Positions 25,704 through 34,691 are shown, counted from the stretch's first letter. The stretch is 64,000 nt of DNA from Paenibacillus barcinonensis (GCF_003217495.1 NZ_QJSW01000021.1:27967-91966), one strand, 5' to 3'. Notes: generated by a model from the letters alone, not told the origin. A program made the numbers and translations.

Positions 25704-25728
25704 AGCACCTTGATGGGTGTTTTTTCTT
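25704..25728 (+). terminator. Short stem with T run
   Basis: AGCACC-TTGAT-GGGTGTTTTTTCTTT. Possibly the ancestral terminator of ssrA, now displaced 1.6 kb downstream. Confidence 0.45.
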
Positions 25729-25882
25729 TGTTCTTATACATGGTGATTTGAAAAAACCTATAATTACTGGGGGGTTCCCAGCAATCATAGGGCATCAGAA
25801 AGTTCAGGGGGATTTTTTCGGAACTCCAAGAGATTATAGACTGCGCTCTTATTAGTCTGTATACCTGTATTGTTATTATCAA

Positions 25883-26527
25883 TTATAGCTTTATCATTTG
25901 CTCGCATTGTTCTGCAACGATTTCATCATGTGTAACTATAATAACGGTTTTACCTTGCTGATGGAGCTCATGTAAAGCATTTAGAACAAAGTTGCGATTC
26001 ATGGGATCTAGTGAACCGGTTGGCTCATCAGCTAAAATAACATCAGAAGGCTTCAATAAAATTCTTGCTAGTGCCAGACGCTGTTGTTCTCCACCAGATA
26101 ACTCATATACTTTTTTATTAAATGGGATGTTCAAGCCTACTTTCTCTAATGCAGCAGTTTTTAAATGTTTTTTTTCATTTTTCGATTTTTTACTGTAGGC
26201 TAGTGCGACCTCCAAATTGTTGCCCACATGATCATTTTCGATTAAAGCGAAGTTCTGAAATAAATACGATATGTTATTTCTTAGGAGAAGCATCTGTTCT
26301 CTGCTTCCGAGTTTAGGTGCAACGATCCCTTTAAATTTTAAAGTACCTGTGTCCGGACTTTCCAACATACCTAACAAGTTCATTAATGTTGTTTTACCTG
26401 ATCCACTTTTGCCTGTAATAGCAATCAGTTGCCCCTGATAAATCGTTAAGTTAAAGTCTTGAACTACCTTATTGTCCCCATAAGACTTACTAACATTATG
26501 AAGTTCATACATTGGATTTTGATTCAA
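25883..26527 (-). CDS. Bacteriocin-export-type ABC transporter ATP-binding protein
   Basis: 214-aa ATPase. Walker A GKSGSGKTT (residues 39-47), signature LSGGEQQRLALARI, Walker B VILADEPTGSLD and the switch histidine in IIVTHDE are all intact. It resembles the MacB/LolD-like ATPases encoded beside lactococcin-972-type bacteriocins. The start is TTG at 26527 behind AGGAG, one base after the permease stop; an ATG five codons later is an alternative. With the upstream permease it probably exports the bacteriocin or gives immunity. Confidence 0.88.
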   Translation of the reverse strand: MNQNPMYELHNVSKSYGDNKVVQDFNLTIYQGQLIAITGKSGSGKTTLMNLLGMLESPDTGTLKFKGIVAPKLGSREQMLLLRNNISYLFQNFALIENDHVGNNLEVALAYSKKSKNEKKHLKTAALEKVGLNIPFNKKVYELSGGEQQRLALARILLKPSDVILADEPTGSLDPMNRNFVLNALHELHQQGKTVIIVTHDEIVAEQCEQMIKL

Positions 26528-26528
26528 A

Positions 26529-28751
26529 TTACTGATCTCCTCCCTTTAGAACTTGGGTCAGGTTTTTTCGCCAGTTTTTTTTCAGCCAGACTAATGAGAC
26601 CCAAAATTCTAGTAATAAAAGAAATAGGCACATAACAATAGCTAGAAGTAAATTTGTGCGTTCTGCATAGACCAGCCCTAGTATGGATATAGTCCATGTT
26701 AAGGAAAATAAACCGATAAACTCCTTGTATTTTCTATGTGCGGAGAAACCGAACATTCCGCGAATAATGAATTTCTGCTGATATTTGCCGAAGACAATAG
26801 ATATGCTTTGAAGTAGTAGAAGGATTAGTATAAACATGCTAATAACCAATGAAACGGAAGCGGTGTAGAACTGAATCTTTAAATGGTATAGCTTAGTTGC
26901 TATATATTGGTCAACCGTAATAAGGTAATGAAGATTATCATCCAATTTAAGCTGCTTTAGAGCGGGCTTAATTGACATATACGTTTTTTTTGTGTCACCG
27001 TCTATTAATTTTATTTTTAAGGGATCTGTACTGCCACCACCCAATATGGCATCTCTATCTCCGAGTAGACTATTCTTTAGTGTAACCACCTGAATAATAG
27101 GGTCGACAATATTATTATTATTTTGTGGGTAAACATCGGTGTTGAAGCTAAATACTTCTTGTCCATCCGTTGTCCAAATTATGCGAATATTAGGAGAGGC
27201 TACTGTTTTGGGTACATCAACTCCTAAAGTTTGTTTATCAAACTCGACTCTTTGTTTGCGTTCAGTTTGAAAGAAATTTAAGAGTTCACTCTCCTTATTT
27301 TTAAATTGTTCAGGCACAAGTAATATCCAATCCGTCTCGTCTTCAGAAATATTAACGATTTTCCCGTTTAGATCGTACAAAGGAAACTCATTTAGAAAGT
27401 TGGGATTAACATATACAGAGCGATACCCATCATAGTTCTTATCTAATTCAAGAGATGTCGTTTCATATGAGCGAGAGTTAACAAGTACAGAACCCATACT
27501 ATTGAGTAAAGGATATAACTGATTGGCAGTTGTGCGAATGAATTGTGTTGAGCCATTTTGAAAATCGACAGAATCATAGCCAATGTTTACAGGGTAGAGA
27601 ACTCCGTAATCGTTACTTTTTTGCCACTTGTGAAGTTTGGATTCTTCGTTTTTCATTGCTCCGTAATTGGTGGCCAGATTAACGAACGAAGATACAACTG
27701 CGATTATAACTACCACTTTAAGTAGCAAATTAATAGTTAATATAATGGAGGTACTCTTTTTATTCTTTAGTACATAAACCACATTAAGACGTGCCATGCT
27801 AATATATGCAGGTATCGTTAAAGTTACTATTACTAGAGATAACAAGCACTGCTGAATAATAAGATCAGAAATAAATAAATAGCTACTACCCGGGACAAAG
27901 GATACCAGTATGATGGATAGCAACATTGCAGTAAAAAATACGTATAAGATCCATTTTCCAATGGACTCAAACCAAATTTTTTTTAATGAATATCCGAATA
28001 ATTTATAAATTGCCAGACGTTTGGCTTCTTGGAATGAGTAGTAGAGAACAAAAAAAGCAGTGATAATAACTAGTACATAAAGTAGTAGTTTGATGTCTGT
28101 ATTTGAAGTAATGTTGTACATATCCCTCGGAGAAGACATGTTCATAAAAGTTTGGGATGATACAGTAATATGCATATTCTTTGTTTCAAAGTAATGATTA
28201 ATATTTTTGGTGAATTTTTTTAAAAAAAGCCCTAGAGTATCCCGATTACCTTCTACATAGTAGTACCCGCTAACAGGCAAATAGTCAAAAGAGCTTTTTA
28301 AAGGTTTAATAGATATACTATCATTACCTGCAAAATCCTGGATAACCCCTATCTGATGAGCATTACTTTCTCTAGATGTTGATAAAAAAGCCTTATTGTT
28401 CTTAGTATCCTCAATACTCAGAAAATTTCCGGATTTTAACGTTATATAATCAAATAGAGTAGTAGGTTTATTTAATAATATGTATTTTACCAACTCCATT
28501 TGCTGATCAGGCTTATTGTTAATGGCTGGTCGAATTAAATTCACGTTCATTTCTGAAGAGGTTCTTAATAAAATAGGGTAAATCTCGCTTGGATCTGATA
28601 AACCTGCTTCATCAGGTATAAAAAAAGCAGCTCCGATTTTCTCTTCCAAAAGCAAAATGTGATTAAGTTCTTTTCGATCATAAGCTTCATAACTGACAAA
28701 TAGAGAGAGTGAAAACGATAGTATCAAAAACAAGATAATGAGTTTTTTCAA
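26529..28751 (-). CDS. Bacteriocin-associated integral membrane protein (DUF1430 type)
   Basis: 740-aa permease with a hydrophobic N-terminal segment (residues 2-20), a long extracytoplasmic region, a cluster of transmembrane helices around residues 220-370, a second long extracytoplasmic region and three helices at the C-terminus. Size, topology and neighbours match the membrane proteins found with lactococcin-972-family bacteriocins. The open frame begins at a TTG at 28769, but that codon overlaps AAGGAG; a second TTG at 28751 has correct spacing from it and starts MKKLIILFLI. Markedly AT-rich. Confidence 0.82.
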   Translation of the reverse strand: MKKLIILFLILSFSLSLFVSYEAYDRKELNHILLLEEKIGAAFFIPDEAGLSDPSEIYPILLRTSSEMNVNLIRPAINNKPDQQMELVKYILLNKPTTLFDYITLKSGNFLSIEDTKNNKAFLSTSRESNAHQIGVIQDFAGNDSISIKPLKSSFDYLPVSGYYYVEGNRDTLGLFLKKFTKNINHYFETKNMHITVSSQTFMNMSSPRDMYNITSNTDIKLLLYVLVIITAFFVLYYSFQEAKRLAIYKLFGYSLKKIWFESIGKWILYVFFTAMLLSIILVSFVPGSSYLFISDLIIQQCLLSLVIVTLTIPAYISMARLNVVYVLKNKKSTSIILTINLLLKVVVIIAVVSSFVNLATNYGAMKNEESKLHKWQKSNDYGVLYPVNIGYDSVDFQNGSTQFIRTTANQLYPLLNSMGSVLVNSRSYETTSLELDKNYDGYRSVYVNPNFLNEFPLYDLNGKIVNISEDETDWILLVPEQFKNKESELLNFFQTERKQRVEFDKQTLGVDVPKTVASPNIRIIWTTDGQEVFSFNTDVYPQNNNNIVDPIIQVVTLKNSLLGDRDAILGGGSTDPLKIKLIDGDTKKTYMSIKPALKQLKLDDNLHYLITVDQYIATKLYHLKIQFYTASVSLVISMFILILLLLQSISIVFGKYQQKFIIRGMFGFSAHRKYKEFIGLFSLTWTISILGLVYAERTNLLLAIVMCLFLLLLEFWVSLVWLKKNWRKNLTQVLKGGDQ

Positions 28752-28784
28752 ATCAAATATCTCCTTCAAAGCAGACGTGAATTG

Positions 28785-28832
28785 AAACGAACTGAATTAA
28801 GCATATATGCTATGCTAAGATTCAGTTCGTTT
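28785..28832 (-). terminator. Stem-loop between bacteriocin and transporter genes
   Basis: Perfect 13-bp stem AAACGAACTGAAT/ATTCAGTTCGTTT with a 22-base loop that itself contains AGCATA/TATGCT. There is no long T run, so it is more likely an attenuator or processing signal favouring bacteriocin mRNA over the transporter genes. Confidence 0.6.
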
Positions 28833-28896
28833 ATACAATAGTATTCTTAATTATAATAACTCTTACTTAAGACAAGAATTCTCTACTAGAATAATC

Positions 28897-29295
28897 CTAT
28901 TTTGATTCGTATACATTCCAGTAGGCATGTGTATCTTCAGATGCACCTCCGATAGCGCTCGCGTAAGAGGTTGTTCCAGCATTTACTTGACCACTACGTA
29001 ATATCTGCGTACCTATACTGGCTGTAGAAGAATGGATTTTAGTTTGATGGTTATAATTGGACCAGACTTTTTTGCTAAGCGGAAAAACCCAACTTGTTCC
29101 GTAATCCCAGGTCCCTCCACCAACATCTACAGCTGGAGACACTACACCAGAGGTGAATTTAGTAAGTTGATTCTCTGTAATGACATTAGTTAGGTCTACT
29201 GATCCACTAGTTGCGGAGTTTTGCGCCATAGCATGGCTGATAGGAACCAATAAAACAGCTGCTACAATAGACAAACTCAAAATCTTTTTCTTCAC
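28897..29295 (-). CDS. Lactococcin-972-family bacteriocin precursor
   Basis: 132-aa secreted peptide. The signal peptide ends near HAMAQ (residues 21-25). The mature part has the family pattern DVGGGTWDYGTSW, SNYNHQTKIHSSTASIG, then SYASAIGGASEDTHAYWNVYES. Lactococcin 972 binds lipid II and blocks septum formation. The mature region is longer than the 66 residues of lactococcin 972 owing to an extra N-terminal stretch. The start is GTG at 29295 with AAGGGAGTG 7 bases upstream. Transcribed with the permease and ATPase. Confidence 0.85.
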   Translation of the reverse strand: MKKKILSLSIVAAVLLVPISHAMAQNSATSGSVDLTNVITENQLTKFTSGVVSPAVDVGGGTWDYGTSWVFPLSKKVWSNYNHQTKIHSSTASIGTQILRSGQVNAGTTSYASAIGGASEDTHAYWNVYESK

Positions 29296-29320
29296 TATTT
29301 AACACTCCCTTGGTTTTATG

Positions 29321-29365
29321 TAGAATTCTGGAATTCTATATATATTATATCATAGTATGTAACAA
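29321..29365 (-). promoter_or_regulatory. Promoter and palindromic operator of the bacteriocin genes
   Basis: On the minus strand TTGTTA (29365-29360), 17 bases, TATATA (29342-29337); a TATAAT at 29349-29344 is also present. A perfect palindrome TAGAATTC-TG-GAATTCTA (29321-29338) lies at the -10/+1 region, a good place for a repressor. Confidence 0.5.
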
Positions 29366-29611
29366 ATTGGTATTTTATATTGAACAAATAAGTAAATTAG
29401 GTAATTTATACCTATTATTTGAGTGCTAAAGTAGCATATTTTTACAATATTTGTACTATAAAAGTTTTCATTAGATGGTTGGTTATTTTCAAGTGAGATT
29501 CGAGATGAGTTGATGATGGAAGTCTTTCAATGTTACCCTTTTTTAGAGCACTGTGTTCAAATGAGTTGGTAGTGTATCCAGATCAGTTTAAATGAAGAGG
29601 GGGAAACGCAA

Positions 29612-29974
29612 ATGAGAGATAAACATTGGCTTGTCGTGCAGTATCCGCTGAAGAGTGCCAAGGGCAGCAAGCGTGATCAGTGGTTGAAGGAGAAGGTCAT
29701 GGAGTATCTTGAAGCTGCGCTGACTCAGCATGATCTGGGAGAGGTGGATGGATGTGATCTGGGGAGCAGTGTGGCCGATCCGAACAAATTTGTGATGAAT
29801 ATTTTTTGTGTGGTGACGGATGAAGAGCGGGGTATAGCATTGATTAAAAAGGTACTGCGAGAGAGTCGGCTGGATTATACCCGTATCATCATTGCGACCA
29901 TGCCTTACGGCACAGAAGGAAGTTACACGCTGAAATATGCTTCCAAAAAGGGTATTACCGAGTTCTCGCTATAA
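29612..29974 (+). CDS. Hypothetical protein, 120 aa
   Basis: Soluble alpha/beta protein with predicted strands WLVVQYPL, FVMNIFCVV and RIIIATMP and a helix between them (KEKVMEYLEAALTQH), suggesting a ferredoxin-like fold. It carries a DGCDLGSS motif. I do not recognise the family. GAGGGGGAAACG precedes the ATG and codon use is like the core genome, unlike the AT-rich bacteriocin genes next door, with which it is divergent. Proteins of this general size beside toxins can be immunity proteins, but there is no direct support. Confidence 0.7.
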   Translation: MRDKHWLVVQYPLKSAKGSKRDQWLKEKVMEYLEAALTQHDLGEVDGCDLGSSVADPNKFVMNIFCVVTDEERGIALIKKVLRESRLDYTRIIIATMPYGTEGSYTLKYASKKGITEFSL

Positions 29975-30079
29975 TCGCAAAAGTAACATATTAACGAAGC
30001 TCCGCTTTCGTCTGTAGAGGTTAGCTACGCGTTTGCGGGAGTTACCAGGCCTATCCCTCGTTCCAATATAACTAATATG

Positions 30080-30115
30080 AGCGACGTTCACTTTTACGGT
30101 GAGGGTCGTTTTTTA
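30080..30115 (+). terminator. Terminator
   Basis: GCGAC-GTT-CAC/GTG-AGG-GTCGT stem followed by TTTTTT. The remainder of the gap to 30209 has no gene. Confidence 0.65.
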
Positions 30116-30208
30116 TGCCGTCCAATGTACATTTATTCATTCCCTTTGGAAATCACCGACCTTACCAGCTCTCTACCAAAACAAACCTGCTAAAGCGATA
30201 AAAAACAG

Positions 30209-30238
30209 TTGAGGGTCTTCCAGATTCAAGCATATAAT
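30209..30238 (+). promoter_or_regulatory. SigA-type promoter of the two-component operon
   Basis: TTGAGG (30209-30214), 18 bases, TATAAT (30233-30238), 66 bases before the kinase ATG. Confidence 0.6.
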
Positions 30239-30303
30239 ATACAATTGTATAAAATCCGAGGGAGTGTATGCGCTCGGAAAATTTGAGCCGATAGGAGGGC
30301 CTG

Positions 30304-32754
30304 ATGTTGAGAAGGAAGCTCCAGCTAAAGTTTCATTGGAGAGAGTTGATCCTACGCAAGCCCAGGACACTTGCTTTTAAAATCCCCTTTGCGTACTTTG
30401 TCGTTATTCTGGTAACGGTGGCGTTCAGTGCACTGGTGCTGAATCGCATTTCGGAAAATGATGCGCAGCAGAAAATTAACGAAGCATCTCTGCAGACGAT
30501 TACCTCCATCCAGACAAACGTGAATCTCATGATGGAGAATGTGAACAATTATTCGAAAATGATTTTCTCTGATCCTAACCTGCAAAACCTGCTTCGGCAG
30601 GGTAACGTTTATTCAAATTTGCAGACACAGTCCAAGGTGAGCTCCTATTTGACCAATCTTATGCAAGCGGTTCCAATTATTGATTCAGTCTACATTTATG
30701 ATAACTCGGGGCATCGGTTTTCGGTGGGAACACAGCAGTGGCCTGCTTTTCTCGAAGCGAAGGTAGAGGATGCGTCATGGTATGAGCAGGCTCTGAAGTA
30801 CAAGGGACGATACCTGCTGAGACTGAATGGCGGTGACAACGATAACGACGATGACAAAATCGAAGCCGAAGTTGTGCCAGAGGACTCTCCAAGTCACGAA
30901 TATACTAACAAGGAAACCAGCAGAAGCTTGGGCAACAACGATCAAGACAATGAGCAACGTGATAGAAACCATCATGAAAGCAATAGCCAAAATATCGGTA
31001 GCATTAATATTCAAAAAGAGAACGGGCCTCCAGCCTTCGGAACGAACGCGGAACAGGAGAAAGGTGAAGAAAAAAACAACGAGAAGGAAAAAGAGAAAGT
31101 GGTCTCTTTTATTCGTTTAATGCGTGATCTGGATGACACATCCCCGCTGGGCTTTCTGGTCATGAACATTAAAGAGAAATCCATTGCGCAGGCTTACGCC
31201 AATCTGCCTGCATCTGATTCGTTTCAGGTGGCTATTCTGGATGAGCATCAGCGAGTCATCGCAACCAATGCCGCAGCAAACGTTGCTAGAAATACCGCTA
31301 CAAACACGCCTTCTACAGCAGTTGCTTCAAAATCAACAGTCCCTCCAGCACTTACATCGTCTATACAGTCTACATCCTCTCCAGCATCAGCAGAGTTGTT
31401 TGCTTCTTCAGCCTCCACAGCTGCGGCTCAGAAACAGGCGGGTATGCAGGAGATTTTACAGGCGAATCAGGCCAGGTTATCCCAAGCATTTCAGGAACAG
31501 CCCACGGGTGTTGTGACACTGCATTCCGGCGGCTTGGATTACGCAGTAACCTATCTCTCTGCGGGTGAAGATCAGTGGAAGTATATCAGCATGAGTCCGT
31601 ACCGTGCAACAGATACTCGTAACAAATCATTGGTGCTGCTTGCGCTTATGCTGCTTGGGGTGAACGGTTCCGTCTTTTTCATCAGCTCCTTCATCATCTC
31701 AAGAAGTGTTATCAAGCCCATCCATAAGCTGCTTCGGTCCATGCAGAAAGCACCAAGCGGTAATTTTCGCAAAGTCAAAGTGGAGTTGAACAGTTCCGAA
31801 TTCGAGCAGCTGTACAGCGGTTATAACCAGATGATTGAGCAGATTGAACAGATGCTGAAGCGTATTATTCAGGAGCAGCAGACGATCCGGCGAGTCGAGC
31901 TGAACACGCTTCAAGCGCAGATCAAGCCCCATTTTCTATACAATACGCTGGATTCGATCACTTCTCTGGCGATGTCCGGTATGAATGATAAGGTATGCGA
32001 GATGCTGGAGGCGCTCGGGAGCTATTATCGGCTAAGTGTCAGCAAAGGGAATGAGGTGATTACCCTGCACGAAGAGGTTGAGATTGTTCGTCATTATCTG
32101 ACCATCCAGCAGGTACGTTATCCGGGTATTTTTGAGGTAAAGTATGATATCGCGCCTGACTGTGAGCGGGTGATGATGCCGAAGCTGGTACTCCAGCCGC
32201 TGGTAGAAAATTCGTTGTATCACGGGATTCGCGCCAAAGGCAGTCCGGGCATCATTCGTATTCAGGCTCGGCAATCAGCAGATGCGGTCATAGTGACACT
32301 TACTGACGATGGAGTGGGTATGTCCGTGGAGCAAGTTCAGCAGATTCAGCACTCGGAACAGCACAATTCCGTTTGGCCTATGCCCAAGCCTCCACATTCC
32401 AGCACGATGATCGTCCGTGATCTAAGCCATGATCTCCATCCTATCGATAGCCGCAACGATCTGACGGTTCTGAATGCTCCCTTTGCTCCAGAAAACCTGA
32501 AAAAGTTGAATTTTCAATCTAATCTCGCTAATTGCGGCAAGGATTCCAGTTCTATTCGGACCTCTTTCGCTTCAACTTCTGCGCCTACTTCGGATGTTAA
32601 TGTGAATGCCAGCTTTGGCCTGTGGGGGACGATGGAGCGGCTGCGCATATTCTATGATCGTGAAGATGTAATGAAGCTAGAGAGTGAGCCTGGAAAAGGA
32701 ACCACTATAACGATTACCATCCCGAGGGGAGAAGGTGCATCATGGAACTATTAA
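30304..32754 (+). CDS. YesM-type sensor histidine kinase with low-complexity inserts
   Basis: 816-aa membrane kinase. TM1 at about residues 25-47, extracytoplasmic sensor (48-440), TM2 at about 444-466, HAMP linker, His_kinase domain with phospho-acceptor His543 in QIKPHFLYNTLDS, then HATPase_c (VLQPLVENSLYHGI N-box, DDGVGM G1 box, GKGTTITI G2 box). It is longer than the usual 580-600 aa: the sensor holds a charged insert (about 176-260, rich in D, N, E, K) and an A/S/T-rich insert (about 325-385), and the ATPase domain has about 80 extra residues between its G boxes. Such kinases sense extracellular sugars or sugar-binding proteins. Confidence 0.92.
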   Translation: MLRRKLQLKFHWRELILRKPRTLAFKIPFAYFVVILVTVAFSALVLNRISENDAQQKINEASLQTITSIQTNVNLMMENVNNYSKMIFSDPNLQNLLRQGNVYSNLQTQSKVSSYLTNLMQAVPIIDSVYIYDNSGHRFSVGTQQWPAFLEAKVEDASWYEQALKYKGRYLLRLNGGDNDNDDDKIEAEVVPEDSPSHEYTNKETSRSLGNNDQDNEQRDRNHHESNSQNIGSINIQKENGPPAFGTNAEQEKGEEKNNEKEKEKVVSFIRLMRDLDDTSPLGFLVMNIKEKSIAQAYANLPASDSFQVAILDEHQRVIATNAAANVARNTATNTPSTAVASKSTVPPALTSSIQSTSSPASAELFASSASTAAAQKQAGMQEILQANQARLSQAFQEQPTGVVTLHSGGLDYAVTYLSAGEDQWKYISMSPYRATDTRNKSLVLLALMLLGVNGSVFFISSFIISRSVIKPIHKLLRSMQKAPSGNFRKVKVELNSSEFEQLYSGYNQMIEQIEQMLKRIIQEQQTIRRVELNTLQAQIKPHFLYNTLDSITSLAMSGMNDKVCEMLEALGSYYRLSVSKGNEVITLHEEVEIVRHYLTIQQVRYPGIFEVKYDIAPDCERVMMPKLVLQPLVENSLYHGIRAKGSPGIIRIQARQSADAVIVTLTDDGVGMSVEQVQQIQHSEQHNSVWPMPKPPHSSTMIVRDLSHDLHPIDSRNDLTVLNAPFAPENLKKLNFQSNLANCGKDSSSIRTSFASTSAPTSDVNVNASFGLWGTMERLRIFYDREDVMKLESEPGKGTTITITIPRGEGASWNY

Positions 32755-34361
32755 ATGTATTGATTGTAGATGACGAGTATCTCATCCGTAATCTGCTGCG
32801 GATGCGCATCGACTGGCAGCAGCAGGGCATGCAGATTGTTGGCGAGGCCGCCGATGCTGCCGAGGCTTTGGAGCAGGTAGAGCTGCTGCATCCAGACATC
32901 GTGTTTACGGATATATATATGCCCAAGGTGGACGGCATTGAGCTGAGCGAACGGATTCTGGAGCGATATCCGAACATCAGAATTGTCGTGGTGACGGGAC
33001 ATGATGAATTTGAATATGCACGCCAGAGTGTGAAGCTGGGCATATCCGATTTTATTTTGAAGCCGATCCGGGCCTCAGAGTTATTACAGGTTACAGCCAA
33101 GCTGCGAGCAGGCATTGAACAGGAGAGAGGACGTGCATATGAACTGGCCAAGCTGCGGGAGGACATGAAGCGTAGCCTACCGTATCTCAAGGAACGGTTT
33201 GTAAATCAATGGCTGCACGGTCTGCTTCATGAGAATGAGGTCAAGGACCAGGTGCATCTCTACGGTATCCCAATTACTGCGAACAAACCACAGTCTCGCA
33301 TAGCCATCATCGAGGTAGAGGCAGCTATACCTCTACAAGCGGGGACTTCTACAGAGGAAGCTCAGATCCTGCTGCGCATGGAGGTTCTGAAGCGCGTACA
33401 GGCCTACTATCAGCAGGATCTATACAAAATTATCATCATGGACACCAATAACCGAATTGTCATTCTTGCGATCAGCCCTGATGCAGGGCTGACCGAGCAG
33501 GTCGAGCAGCTTCAGGAAGAGCTGCGGCATTTGCTTAAAGCTGGTGGCTTTGAGGCAGACGTCACGGTTGGAGTTGGGCAGATGTACTCCGGGTGGGAGG
33601 GAGTCTGCATGGCATACCGGGAAGCGTGTCGTGCTCTGGATTACCAGACGTTTGCGGGGAAAAATCAGGTCATCTGCTTCGAGGATCTTGTGATTGAAAG
33701 TCACAACGGCAGCCAGCCCTATCGCTCCGACACAAGCCTGCTACAGCAGCTGCAATTTTGCGTCAGTGTTGGTGCGGGAGAGGAAGCAGTCTCCGTACTT
33801 AATAAAATTCTGACTTTCCCATTCACCAATGTGGCCCAGTTTCGTATGGCGGCCATGGATGTAATCACCGAATGCCAGCGCGCTGCCATGGAACAACAGC
33901 TTGAGGGTGAGCAGGTATTTAACAAGGAAGCTGTTGCCCTAATGCTGATGGCAGACCATTTACCGGAGCTGAAATTGCTGCTGGAGCAGCATGTCCGCAC
34001 CATAACGGATGTTATTCAGGCGAAACGTCAAGCGAGAGAAGGCAATCTGATTGATCAGGTCAAGGCGTACCTTGAAGAGCAGATGGGCAATGCAGACGTG
34101 GGGCTATCGAGCACAGCGGCGGCTTTTTACGTAAGTCCGGGTCATTTGGGGCGGCTGATGAAAAAAGAAACCGGGCAGACGTTTGTTGAATATTTAACGC
34201 AGCTGCGCATGAAGAAGGCAGAGTCGCTGCTGAAGCAGACCGATCTGAAGGGGTATGAGATCGGGGAGCAGGTAGGCATCCCGGACCCGCATTATTTCAG
34301 CGTGTTGTTCAAAAAACAGTTCGGCCGCTCCATGAATGAGTATCGGAACGTCAGAAGTTAG
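32742..34361 (+). CDS. YesN-type response regulator (receiver plus AraC output)
   Basis: 539 aa. Receiver domain at residues 1-125 with acidic pair D10-D11, phospho-acceptor D57 in VFTDIYMPKVDG and a switch Lys in LKPI; a middle domain of unknown fold (130-420); and two C-terminal AraC helix-turn-helix motifs (AAAFYVSPGHLGRLMKKE, IGEQVGIPDPHYFSVLFKKQFG). It overlaps the kinase gene by 13 bases, so translation is coupled. It most likely activates the sugar ABC genes that follow. Confidence 0.93.
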   Translation: MELLNVLIVDDEYLIRNLLRMRIDWQQQGMQIVGEAADAAEALEQVELLHPDIVFTDIYMPKVDGIELSERILERYPNIRIVVVTGHDEFEYARQSVKLGISDFILKPIRASELLQVTAKLRAGIEQERGRAYELAKLREDMKRSLPYLKERFVNQWLHGLLHENEVKDQVHLYGIPITANKPQSRIAIIEVEAAIPLQAGTSTEEAQILLRMEVLKRVQAYYQQDLYKIIIMDTNNRIVILAISPDAGLTEQVEQLQEELRHLLKAGGFEADVTVGVGQMYSGWEGVCMAYREACRALDYQTFAGKNQVICFEDLVIESHNGSQPYRSDTSLLQQLQFCVSVGAGEEAVSVLNKILTFPFTNVAQFRMAAMDVITECQRAAMEQQLEGEQVFNKEAVALMLMADHLPELKLLLEQHVRTITDVIQAKRQAREGNLIDQVKAYLEEQMGNADVGLSSTAAAFYVSPGHLGRLMKKETGQTFVEYLTQLRMKKAESLLKQTDLKGYEIGEQVGIPDPHYFSVLFKKQFGRSMNEYRNVRS

Positions 34362-34379
34362 TGTTCCGCACTCCGTAAT

Positions 34380-34395
34380 TTGGTTGCGCTTTCAT
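34380..34395 (+). promoter_or_regulatory. cre-like site (CcpA) before the sugar ABC genes
   Basis: TTGGTTGCGCTTTCAT matches WTGNNARCGNWWWCAW except for one position (T for A). It lies 19 bases after the regulator gene and 300 bases before the binding-protein gene. Confidence 0.45.
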
Positions 34396-34473
34396 ACATG
34401 TTCGAATATTACAAGGCGATGCCTGTTTTCTAAATGGAGCACACTGCAAACGTTTACTAAAATGTGGATATAT

Positions 34474-34656
34474 AGAGTTGAGCTACTTGTTTACACATCA
34501 ACGGAGAGGACAGAAAAAACCTGCAGAAGCGGAGCGTTCGCCTTTATCAACGGATTTTACCCTTTCTAAAAGGGAATCAAAAAAATCTGGGGATGACAGT
34601 GATCGAAAGGTTATTCTGTCATCGGAGTGTACGTGTAAATATTTGAGTTCAACTCT
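34474..34656 (+). repeat. Dispersed structured intergenic element, copy B
   Basis: Bounded by AGAGTTGA (34474-34481)/TCAACTCT (34649-34656) and TTTACAC (34490-34496)/GTGTAAA (34633-34639). Inner closing stem GACAGAA (34509-34515)/TTCTGTC (34614-34620). A hairpin with GGATTTT and CCCTTT/AAAGGG is followed by the conserved GGGGATGACAGTGATCGAAAGG. Nearly identical in core to copy C. It sits just before the sugar-binding lipoprotein gene. Confidence 0.75.
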
Positions 34657-34691
34657 ATTAGAACCAACAAAAAGATCAGGGAGGTCATATG

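Noticed and set aside
25452..25751. 99-aa gene at the IS30-type start
   Set aside because: Homology to IS30 transposase switches frame after about 22 residues and the rest of the protein is missing, so it is treated as a mobile-element remnant.
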